Below the pieces are notes generated by a model that was given only the letters and a program-made list of their open reading frames with translations, was not told the DNA's origin and made no database searches. A program made the position numbers and the translations under genes. Source: an uncultured Ventosimonas sp. (lineage in GTDB: Bacteria > Pseudomonadota > Gammaproteobacteria > Pseudomonadales > Pseudomonadaceae). Taken from it: 7,845 nt of DNA. The stretch lies in NCBI GenBank assembly GCA_945283395.1, contig CALYQH010000056.1:1-7845 (forward strand), in the 5' to 3' direction. Positions 1 through 7,845 of this stretch are shown here, one piece after another (within the stretch, counting starts at the first letter, position 1; every line of letters starts with the position of its first letter).

Positions 1-444
1 TTTTTGCCTGCAAAATCTTTTGCTAGTAGAGCTGCTTTAGAAAAGCTTAAAGAAGAACCTAGAACCATTATTTTCTATGAGGCACCTCATAGATTATTAG
101 ATAGTTTACAAGACTTAATGCTCGTGTTCCAACCAGAAAGACAAGTGGTATTAGCCAGAGAGTTAACAAAAAACTTTGAAACTATTAAAGGATTACCTTT
201 AGCCCAATTAACTGAATGGGTGGCAAAAGATATTAATCAGCAAAGAGGCGAATGTGTGTTAATCGTTGAGGGTTGGCAAGCTCCCATAACAGACGAGTTA
301 GATCAAGAGACCTTGCGCATTTTAAAAATATTACTAGCTGAATTACCGCTCAAGCAAGCTACTGCGTTAGCTGCTGAAATTACTGGACAACGTAAAAATA
401 AACTTTACCAAGACGCATTAAAATTAGCTAAAAGCAAGCTATAA
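1..444 (+). CDS. rsmI: RsmI, 16S rRNA 2'-O-ribose C1402 methyltransferase, 3' part only
   Basis: RsmI uses S-adenosylmethionine to methylate the 2'-OH of C1402 in the decoding centre of 16S rRNA; it acts in the cytoplasm. The window opens in frame (Phe-Leu-Pro-Ala-Lys-Ser), so the true start lies to the left and the TTG at position 4 is an internal Leu codon. The visible 147 residues are roughly the C-terminal half of a protein that is usually about 280 residues. The family signature EPRTIIFYEAPHRLLDSL lies near visible residues 19-36, followed by the GECVLIVEG strand near 82-90. The C-terminal helical segment AAEITGQRKNKLYQDAL is typical of RsmI and ends just before the TAA stop. The reading frame is intact as far as it can be seen. 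Identification is from motif recognition and is confident; start and regulation cannot be judged. Confidence 0.93.
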   Translation, partial: FLPAKSFASRAALEKLKEEPRTIIFYEAPHRLLDSLQDLMLVFQPERQVVLARELTKNFETIKGLPLAQLTEWVAKDINQQRGECVLIVEGWQAPITDELDQETLRILKILLAELPLKQATALAAEITGQRKNKLYQDALKLAKSKL

Positions 445-448
445 ATAG

Positions 449-507
449 CATCAATCCGAGATATCTGCTGGTTTTCATTAGTTTTCCTCACATCTATTAG
501 ATTGATG
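449..507. repeat. 8-base inverted repeat just after rsmI
   Basis: CATCAATC at 449-456 is matched exactly by GATTGATG at 500-507, with 43 bases between. The left arm begins 5 bases after the rsmI stop. The arms have three G/C pairs each and are not followed by a T tract, so this is not a normal intrinsic terminator. It could form the base of a structured 3' UTR or be chance in AT-rich DNA. Confidence 0.3.
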
Positions 508-621
508 AATAAGCACATTAACTGAATGAATATTGCCAAGCCTATTACTAATATTTATTTAACTTATAAACATTGAATAAGAATCCTAGACTAAAAGTTA
601 ACTAAACAATTAAGAATTATT

Positions 622-647
622 AGCTATTTTGCCTATGCTTAATAGCT
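622..647. repeat. Inverted repeat upstream of ppiB (possible operator or leader hairpin)
   Basis: AGCTATT at 622-628 is mirrored by AATAGCT at 641-647 around a 12-base loop. After one mismatch, two more pairs (619-620 with 649-650) extend it. The repeat lies just upstream of a possible extended -10 at 655-663, so it covers the place where a -35 box would sit. That geometry suits a repressor or activator site, but no known regulator is recognised in it. Confidence 0.3.
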
Positions 648-654
648 TATTTAA

Positions 655-663
655 TGGTATCCT
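655..663 (+). promoter_or_regulatory. Possible extended -10 promoter for ppiB-lpxH
   Basis: TGGTATCCT fits the extended -10 pattern TGn followed by a hexamer (TATCCT) matching TATAAT at 4 of 6 positions. No good -35 box is found 16-18 bases upstream (ATGCTT at 635-640), which is tolerated in extended -10 promoters. Transcription would start near 670, about 30 bases before the ppiB ATG. It is the best candidate in the rsmI-ppiB gap but rests on a weak match. Confidence 0.3.
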
Positions 664-700
664 TAAATAACTTTCTATTTTATCTAAAGATCAATTGACT

Positions 701-1198
701 ATGATTAATTTACATACAAATTATGGGGTGATAACTCTTAAACTTGATACCGAAAAAGCACCTGAAACAGTAGCTAACTTTGAAAAATATGTCAAAGATG
801 GTCATTATGATGGGACTATTTTCCACCGAGTAATAGATAACTTCATGATTCAAGGGGGTGGCTTTGAAGCTGGCATGAAGCAAAAACAAACCAATCCCCC
901 CATCAAGAATGAAGCTAATAATGGTTTATCCAATAAACGAGGCACTATTGCTATGGCTCGTACTATGGACCCTCATTCAGCCTCTGCCCAGTTTTTTATC
1001 AATGTTAAAGACAATAACTTTTTAGATCACACTTCGCCAACTCCTCAAGGTTGGGGATATGCTGTATTTGGTGAGGTAGTTAATGGAATGGATGTAGTAG
1101 ATAGAATTCGTGCGGTGCAAACTACCTCTAAAGCAGGTCATCAGGATGTTCCTGTTGAAGATGTTGTTATTGAGAAAGCGGAAGTAGTGGCTGATTAA
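701..1198 (+). CDS. ppiB: Cytoplasmic cyclophilin-type peptidyl-prolyl cis-trans isomerase PpiB
   Basis: This enzyme speeds cis-trans isomerisation of peptide bonds before proline during protein folding. The 165-residue product is a single cyclophilin domain with no signal peptide, so it is the cytoplasmic type (PpiB) rather than periplasmic PpiA. Cyclophilin motifs are complete: FHRVI at residues 41-45, with R43 equivalent to the catalytic Arg of human CypA; FMIQGG at 48-53; ASAQFFIN at 94-101; and [16 protein letters not shown] at 116-131. The C-terminal [10 protein letters not shown] block also matches bacterial PpiB. The ATG at 701 was chosen because family members begin M-I-x-L-H-T-N-x-G; an in-frame TTG at 695 adds only two residues. 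The ribosome-binding site is weak (AAAGA at about 686-690). It lies 11 bases before lpxH, the same order as ppiB-lpxH in Pseudomonas, and the two are probably cotranscribed. Confidence 0.96.
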   Translation: MINLHTNYGVITLKLDTEKAPETVANFEKYVKDGHYDGTIFHRVIDNFMIQGGGFEAGMKQKQTNPPIKNEANNGLSNKRGTIAMARTMDPHSASAQFFINVKDNNFLDHTSPTPQGWGYAVFGEVVNGMDVVDRIRAVQTTSKAGHQDVPVEDVVIEKAEVVAD

Positions 1199-1209
1199 GT
1201 AACTATGCA

Positions 1210-1932
1210 ATGAGCATTTTACTGATTGCAGATTTACACCTTAATGAAGAACGCCCAGATATCACTGAGGCGTTCTTGTCTTTTCTAAAAGATAAAGCTC
1301 ACACCTGTGAAGCCTTGTATATTTTAGGTGATTTTTTTCATCTATGGGTAGGTGATGATGCAATGGGTGATTTTGAAAAAAATATTGCTAAACACCTAAA
1401 AAAACTTGCTGAACAAGGTACTAAAATCTATCTTATGCATGGTAATAGAGATTTCACTATAGGTAAAACCTTTTGTCAATTAGCAGGTTGTAAGTTATTA
1501 AAAGACCCATTTTTAACTCAATTTTATCGTTACCCTGTATTGCTCTCTCATGGTGATATTCTCTGTACAAAAGATATTGATTATCAAAAAAAACGTCGCT
1601 TTTATCGAAATCCATTGGTGTTATTTTTTTTAAAATTATTACCTTTGCGTAGGAGGTTAGCTTTAGCTGCCAAGTTAAGAGCTCAAAGTAAATCTAAGAA
1701 AGGCACTAAGCCCGAAGAAATTACTGACGTGACACCAGAAGCTGTAGTAGCTTTATTAGAAAAATATAAGGTCCAATTGTTAATTCATGGTCATACTCAT
1801 AGACCCGCTATACACGAATTAACTGTTAATGGCCAGACAGTTAAAAGGTTTGTTTTAGGTGATTGGGAACCTAATGGCATGATTTTGAAAGTAACGCCTA
1901 CAGGTTTTCAATTGGAACCGGCCATTGGCTAG
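1210..1932 (+). CDS. lpxH: LpxH, UDP-2,3-diacylglucosamine pyrophosphatase (lipid A biosynthesis)
   Basis: LpxH hydrolyses UDP-2,3-diacylglucosamine to lipid X and UMP, the fourth step of the Raetz lipid A pathway, as a peripheral enzyme on the cytoplasmic face of the inner membrane. The protein has 240 residues, the same length as the E. coli enzyme. The calcineurin-like metal ligands fall at the same positions as in E. coli LpxH: D8 and H10 (ADLHL), D41 (LGDFF), N79 with R80 (HGNRD), H114 (SHGD), H195 and H197 (HGHTHRP). The basic, leucine-rich segment at about 130-165 corresponds to the helical lid that meets acyl chains and membrane. There is no clear Shine-Dalgarno sequence before the ATG at 1210. 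Translation probably depends on ppiB 11 bases upstream; a two-codon ORF (ATG CAA TGA at 1205-1213) has its stop overlapping this start. The gene contains runs of eight A (1586-1593) and eight T (1624-1631) but reads through intact. Confidence 0.96.
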   Translation: MSILLIADLHLNEERPDITEAFLSFLKDKAHTCEALYILGDFFHLWVGDDAMGDFEKNIAKHLKKLAEQGTKIYLMHGNRDFTIGKTFCQLAGCKLLKDPFLTQFYRYPVLLSHGDILCTKDIDYQKKRRFYRNPLVLFFLKLLPLRRRLALAAKLRAQSKSKKGTKPEEITDVTPEAVVALLEKYKVQLLIHGHTHRPAIHELTVNGQTVKRFVLGDWEPNGMILKVTPTGFQLEPAIG

Positions 1933-1974
1933 TTGAATTCTTGCTTTCAAACTATGTTAGCCAGATAATAGTTG

Positions 1975-2005
1975 TTGTTTTTTAGATTTCTATTAATAGT
2001 ATAAC
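1975..2005 (+). promoter_or_regulatory. Possible promoter for the glycosyltransferase gene
   Basis: TTGTTT (1975-1980) and TATAAC (2000-2005) resemble -35 and -10 boxes but are 19 bases apart, longer than the usual 17. A perfect TATAAT at 2021-2026 lies too close to the start codon: transcription from it would begin near 2033, inside the ribosome-binding site. An inverted repeat, TAGTAT at 1997-2002 and ATACTA at 2013-2018, overlaps the proposed -10 and could be an operator or a short leader hairpin. The 108-base gap after lpxH suggests this gene has its own promoter, but the exact site is uncertain. Confidence 0.25.
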
Positions 2006-2040
2006 TTTTTCGATACTACTTATAATGTTTTGGGAGTGAG

Positions 2041-3156
2041 ATGACAGATCAACTTTCGTTTTTAGAAAATCCTCCAGCTAGAGTTGCAAAGCAATTACTT
2101 TATATTGTCTATGGTGATAACATTAATTACCAGATAGAAACCAAATTAAGTATTTTAAGTATAATGCGCCATACTCCCGCAGCCAATTTTGCAATTCGTA
2201 TTATGACAGACCAAGTAGCTGCTTATGAGGGCTGGCCCGTAGATGTTTTGGCTTTTACACCCAGTTTATTGGAGGAGTGGTTAGGACCTACCCTTCATCA
2301 CTATCGACGTAAAACAATGGGAATATTAACTGCTTTAGATTATGCAGAGCAGACAGTCTTTATAGATACTGATACCTTATTCAAACAAAATGCTAATGAG
2401 TTATTTGATTTATTCAATAAAGGTGAAGTGTTAGTTGATACGATAGATGGTTCATGGGCTGATTGTAAAGATGATGAAGTGATAGCTAAAATAAGTAGTT
2501 ATTTGGAGAAAACTCACCCTGAATTTGATGAATCATTAAAAATAATTAACTCGGGAGTATTAGGTTTTTTTACAGCTGATAAACCTTTATTAGAAACAGC
2601 TATTAGTTTTATAGATGAAATGTCTGCTAATGCTGATCCAGATTGTCGCTTATTAGAGCAGTTTTCTTTTGCATTATGTCTAGATAAACAGCGCAGAATA
2701 GTAGAGCATCATCATATTTATCATTACTGGAGTAAAAAAGAATTTTTCCATCAAATGGGTAAACATTTTTTTAATCAATATGGTTTTAGTTATCAAGCTG
2801 ACTTTCCCTCCAAAAGTAGCGAGATCCCTACCGTTGTTATCAGACCTAGTTTTTTAAGGCGTTTACTAGGAAGGCTTAAAATTAAGCCTTTTCCAAAGAA
2901 ATTAAGAAGTGGTTTATTAAAACTCTATTATGCATTACATCTTGATCCTGATGGGCATAAGGGTTATGAAGGGGATCAAATAGTCGCCTATTGGTTACAA
3001 GCTATGCGTAAAGATTTTAGTAAGTATGATGAAGCCGCTTTTAAGGACTTTCAATCAGGTAACTGGCCTATTGCCTATCAGCAGGTAGCGAGTCAACAGC
3101 AACGACAAGCATTATTGGCTTATGTTACGGCAAGAGGGGTTAATTCTTCATCTTAG
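2041..3156 (+). CDS. Putative GT-A fold glycosyltransferase (GT8-like), substrate unknown
   Basis: The 371-residue product looks like a nucleotide-sugar glycosyltransferase of the GT-A fold. Evidence: an N-terminal strand-turn LLYIVYGDNINY (19-30) of the kind that opens the nucleotide-binding domain; Y88-R89-R90-K91 before a helix; a DxD metal motif, VFIDTDTLF, with D109 and D111; an acceptor-side INSGVLGF (169-176) as in GT8-like enzymes; and EQFSFAL at 206-212. HHHIYHYWSKKEF (223-235) may stand in for the late His motif. There is no signal peptide or membrane helix, so it should act in the cytoplasm. Residues 268-294 carry about ten Arg/Lys among hydrophobic residues, which could bind the inner membrane. 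A good Shine-Dalgarno sequence, GGGAG (2032-2036), precedes the ATG. It follows lpxH on the same strand, so a role in LPS or another surface glycan is plausible but unproven. I do not recognise a specific named gene. Confidence 0.7.
   Translation: MTDQLSFLENPPARVAKQLLYIVYGDNINYQIETKLSILSIMRHTPAANFAIRIMTDQVAAYEGWPVDVLAFTPSLLEEWLGPTLHHYRRKTMGILTALDYAEQTVFIDTDTLFKQNANELFDLFNKGEVLVDTIDGSWADCKDDEVIAKISSYLEKTHPEFDESLKIINSGVLGFFTADKPLLETAISFIDEMSANADPDCRLLEQFSFALCLDKQRRIVEHHHIYHYWSKKEFFHQMGKHFFNQYGFSYQADFPSKSSEIPTVVIRPSFLRRLLGRLKIKPFPKKLRSGLLKLYYALHLDPDGHKGYEGDQIVAYWLQAMRKDFSKYDEAAFKDFQSGNWPIAYQQVASQQQRQALLAYVTARGVNSSS
2871..2890 (+). repeat. Terminator-like hairpin inside the glycosyltransferase gene
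   Basis: AAGGCTTA at 2871-2878 pairs perfectly with TAAGCCTT at 2883-2890 around a 4-base loop, and the RNA continues with UU (so four U in a row from 2889) then CC. The stem has three G-C pairs. It lies in the coding sequence for the basic LKIKPF segment, about 270 bases before the stop. The weak stem and short U tract make efficient termination unlikely; it is recorded as a structure, not a terminator. Confidence 0.35.
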
Positions 3157-3163
3157 TAACAAC

Positions 3164-5994
<2,831 letters not shown>

Positions 5995-6002
5995 ATGGGA
6001 GT

Positions 6003-6803
6003 TTAGTATTTGTGTTTGAGTTTACGACGTTCAAAATCAACGATGCGTTGTCGGTAATGCTCAATGGTTTGGGGAGTCATAACACTATGCTGGTCATCTT
6101 GCAGCTCACCATTTAACTCATTAGTTAGTTTGCGTGCGGCAGCTAACATTACGTCAAAAGCTCTTTTAGGGTGTTTAGGTCCAGGCAACCCTAAAAAAAA
6201 ACTCACAGCTCGAGTAGAGAAGTGGTCTATATCATCTAAATCAAAAGTACCTGGTTTTACACCATTTGCCATTGAAAAATAACGTTCGCCATTACCTGTC
6301 ATGCTTTCATGACGATGAAAAATATCCATTTCACCAAATCGCAAGCCACTTTCTAAAATATTTTGGAGTAGTGCTGGGCCTTTGAAACCTTCTGGGGAGA
6401 GTGCAACTACGTTAAGAACTAATATTTCCTCAATAGGTTGTGGTTTGCTATCAGGCTGTTTAACAGATTTGGCTGTTGAAGTTTTAGCAGCTGGAGACGG
6501 CTCATCATTCAAATTAAGACTAATTTGTGGTTCGCTTTTTGCTGTTTTACTGTTTGAATTTTTATTAGGTGAAAAGACAAGATCATCTTCTCCCTCTGTT
6601 ATAGAGGAAAGAGTAGGGATTTTATCTGCTATAGTTTCATTAAATGTATCCGCTTCAGTGGTATTGTCATAAAAAGAGCTTAAATTTCTGTCAAGCCTTA
6701 ATTTACTACGGCTTCCACGAAGGCGACGCCAACCATCAAATAGAATGGCTGCTATCACTATGATACCAAAAATAATTAGCCATTCACGCAACCCGAGCTC
6801 CAT
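6003..6803 (-). CDS. zipA: ZipA, cell division protein, FtsZ membrane tether
   Basis: ZipA anchors FtsZ filaments to the inner membrane and helps recruit later divisome proteins. The 266-residue product has the standard layout. The N-terminal membrane helix is at about 7-23 ([19 protein letters not shown]) with almost no periplasmic part, followed by a basic patch ([14 protein letters not shown]) at 26-39. A polar, low-complexity linker rich in Ser, Thr, Lys, Asp and Pro runs to about 123. The C-terminal FtsZ-binding domain begins with [11 protein letters not shown] (125-135) and includes [19 protein letters not shown] (141-159) and the IFHRH segment (161-165). The N-terminal M-E-x-G-L-R-E-W-L-I is Pseudomonas-like. 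The ATG at 6803 has a strong AGGGAG five bases upstream (6814-6809). A run of nine A on the + strand (6193-6201) lies in the FtsZ-binding region but the frame is intact. In Pseudomonas smc lies directly upstream; here an unrelated gene does. Confidence 0.96.
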   Translation of the reverse strand: MELGLREWLIIFGIIVIAAILFDGWRRLRGSRSKLRLDRNLSSFYDNTTEADTFNETIADKIPTLSSITEGEDDLVFSPNKNSNSKTAKSEPQISLNLNDEPSPAAKTSTAKSVKQPDSKPQPIEEILVLNVVALSPEGFKGPALLQNILESGLRFGEMDIFHRHESMTGNGERYFSMANGVKPGTFDLDDIDHFSTRAVSFFLGLPGPKHPKRAFDVMLAAARKLTNELNGELQDDQHSVMTPQTIEHYRQRIVDFERRKLKHKY

Positions 6804-6836
6804 CAGATCTCCCTTATTGGAATAAAAACCTAATTA

Positions 6837-6872
6837 ATTATACGGATTATCTCATAAGTTGGGGAGTGTAAA
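6837..6872 (-). promoter_or_regulatory. Possible promoter region for the zipA-ligA operon
   Basis: The 115-base gap upstream of zipA holds, on the - strand, TTTACA (6872-6867; 5 of 6 to TTGACA), GATAAT (6851-6846; 5 of 6 to TATAAT) and a perfect TATAAT (6842-6837). The spacings are not ideal: 15 bases from TTTACA to GATAAT and 24 to TATAAT. Either hexamer could be the -10, with transcription starting 25-40 bases before zipA. No terminator for the upstream gene is visible, so read-through is also possible. Confidence 0.35.
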
Positions 6873-6918
6873 ATAATTAATTTTTGTTATTTTTAGAGCA
6901 ACTATTGGATCATTAAAG

Positions 6919-7845
6919 TCAATTTTTCCAGTGGCTATTTTGCAAGGCTATATTGAGCTGTTGAATAGTATTATTTAACACATAGACTTTAATAAACCAC
7001 AAAGTATAACCTTCAGCGTAGTAAATGTTATTTTTTTGTTTTTCTCCTTCAAAATTTTTATAGAGAAAAAAACCATAACGTTCAAATAGCCGAAGCATTG
7101 TTATACTATGATGATTTAATTCTATTTGTTGTAATAATTTTAGTTGTGTTAAAAAATTTTCATCTAAAGGCGTATCTTGTTTAGCAAAATCTATCATAGG
7201 CTGCCAGTCTCGATAAATGGCATTTAATGTTGCATTGAATTTATAAATTAACCTTGAAAAGTATCTTGAAAAGTCACAACTATTTTGCTGGCAACCAGCT
7301 ATCTCATTAGCACCTGTATAAAAGTTTTGATAGCCTAGTGCTATTTCAGTGATAAGTTGAATATTCCTTTCATTTTCTAAAGCCCATACAAGACTCCGTT
7401 GTTCTTTGGAGAGTGGAGCTAGTAGCGGTGTAAGTTCTGTTTGGTAAGAGGTTAAGTTAATGCCACTATGGGCTAATCTATCTACCACAAAATAAAGCTG
7501 CGAAAGAGCGTTTATAAAGGCATTAGTTTCTTCTAAGCTACGTTGCTCACTTCGTAACATATTACGGTAAAACTGTATATCCGCCAAAATGAATCTCATT
7601 CCTTGATCAATCTTGCCTGCTTCGATATCCAAAATAGCTTTAGCTGTGAGTAGTTGTGAGATGTTACTCGTATAAAGTAAAGGCAATGAGGCATTGACAT
7701 TACGAGGGAATAAATGAGCAAAGTTAGTATATTTTTGGAGCACCAAGTAATTATCAATAAACTTGTATTGCTCTTTGAGGTATTGCTGAATGATATTTTT
7801 TTGGACTAATACATCATTTAAGCAATCTTGATTGGTCTGGTTTAT
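6919..7845 (-). CDS. Uncharacterised, largely helical, probably exported protein; 5' end outside the window
   Basis: The frame stays open from the TAA at 6919 to the right edge, giving 308 visible residues with no start; the TTG at 7746 is an internal Leu codon, since coherent protein sequence continues upstream of it. I do not recognise a named family. It looks largely alpha-helical, rich in Leu, Gln, Asn and Tyr, with no membrane helix in the visible part. Three Cys are present, at visible residues 8 (QDCLND), 185 and 190 (GCQQNSC); a C-x4-C pair would suit a disulphide, which hints at a periplasmic location, but any signal peptide is off the edge. From memory the pattern (CL, helices, then AGKIDQGMRFILADIQFYRNML) recalls an uncharacterised family of exported proteins in Pseudomonas and Xanthomonas; I cannot confirm this. 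It ends 115 bases before zipA, in the place usually held by smc in Pseudomonas. Confidence 0.72.
   Translation of the reverse strand: MNQTNQDCLNDVLVQKNIIQQYLKEQYKFIDNYLVLQKYTNFAHLFPRNVNASLPLLYTSNISQLLTAKAILDIEAGKIDQGMRFILADIQFYRNMLRSEQRSLEETNAFINALSQLYFVVDRLAHSGINLTSYQTELTPLLAPLSKEQRSLVWALENERNIQLITEIALGYQNFYTGANEIAGCQQNSCDFSRYFSRLIYKFNATLNAIYRDWQPMIDFAKQDTPLDENFLTQLKLLQQIELNHHSITMLRLFERYGFFLYKNFEGEKQKNNIYYAEGYTLWFIKVYVLNNTIQQLNIALQNSHWKN

Noticed and set aside
695..700. TTG at 695 as the ppiB start, adding two residues
   Set aside because: PpiB proteins begin M-I-x-L-H-T-N, which fits the ATG at 701; the TTG extension has no better ribosome-binding site.
445..700. RNase P RNA, which lies near rsmI in Pseudomonas
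   Set aside because: The gap is too short and AT-rich and lacks the conserved RNase P RNA core sequences.
1022..1210. 62-codon reading frame on the - strand within ppiB
   Set aside because: Antisense shadow of ppiB with no family resemblance.
2021..2026. Perfect TATAAT as the -10 of the glycosyltransferase promoter
   Set aside because: Transcription would start near 2033, inside the Shine-Dalgarno sequence, and no -35 box is correctly spaced.
6193..6201. Run of nine A (T9 in the zipA sense strand), and runs of eight in lpxH at 1586-1593 and 1624-1631, as phase-variation tracts
   Set aside because: Both genes are normally essential and the frames are intact; such runs are expected at this base composition.
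6064..6672. Reading frames of 72 and 96 codons on the + strand inside zipA
   Set aside because: Antisense shadows; zipA itself is complete and well supported.
7744..7746. TTG at 7746 as the start of the right-hand gene
   Set aside because: The frame stays open to the window edge with coherent protein sequence (NIIQQYLKEQYKFIDNYLV), so the TTG is an internal Leu codon of a partial gene.

Overview
The window is an ordinary stretch of chromosome from an AT-rich gammaproteobacterium. ZipA, cytoplasmic PpiB and LpxH point to Gammaproteobacteria. A zipA-ligA pair, a LigA of 783 residues (about 110 longer than the E. coli enzyme) and a ZipA N-terminus of Pseudomonas type point to Pseudomonadales. 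The low GC content suggests a reduced, possibly host-associated member such as an Entomomonas-like bacterium. That genus is an inference from gene order and composition, not a proven assignment.

Layout. Positions 1-3156 read on the + strand: the 3' half of rsmI (16S rRNA methyltransferase), a 256-base gap with inverted repeats and a possible promoter, then ppiB (peptidyl-prolyl isomerase) and lpxH (lipid A pathway pyrophosphatase) 11 bases apart, then a separately transcribed putative GT-A fold glycosyltransferase. Positions 3164-7845 read on the - strand. In transcription order they hold an exported or membrane-associated protein of unknown function that runs off the right edge, zipA (cell division), ligA (NAD-dependent DNA ligase), and a small single-pass membrane protein of unknown function whose GTG start overlaps the ligA stop by 4 bases. 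The two strands converge at 3156/3164 with only 7 bases between stop codons and no recognisable terminator.

The named genes are housekeeping: rRNA modification, protein folding, lipid A synthesis, division and DNA joining. lpxH and the glycosyltransferase may both serve the envelope, but nothing shows they act together. zipA, ligA and the small membrane gene look like one operon.

I found no convincing new multi-gene system: no CRISPR, mobile element, toxin-antitoxin pair, tRNA or rRNA. The points most worth a second look are the apparent duplication of the helix-hairpin-helix module in LigA with loss of the hairpin glycines in the second copy, the insertion in its zinc finger, and the three uncharacterised proteins (a glycosyltransferase, a membrane protein coupled to ligA, and the gene upstream of zipA).
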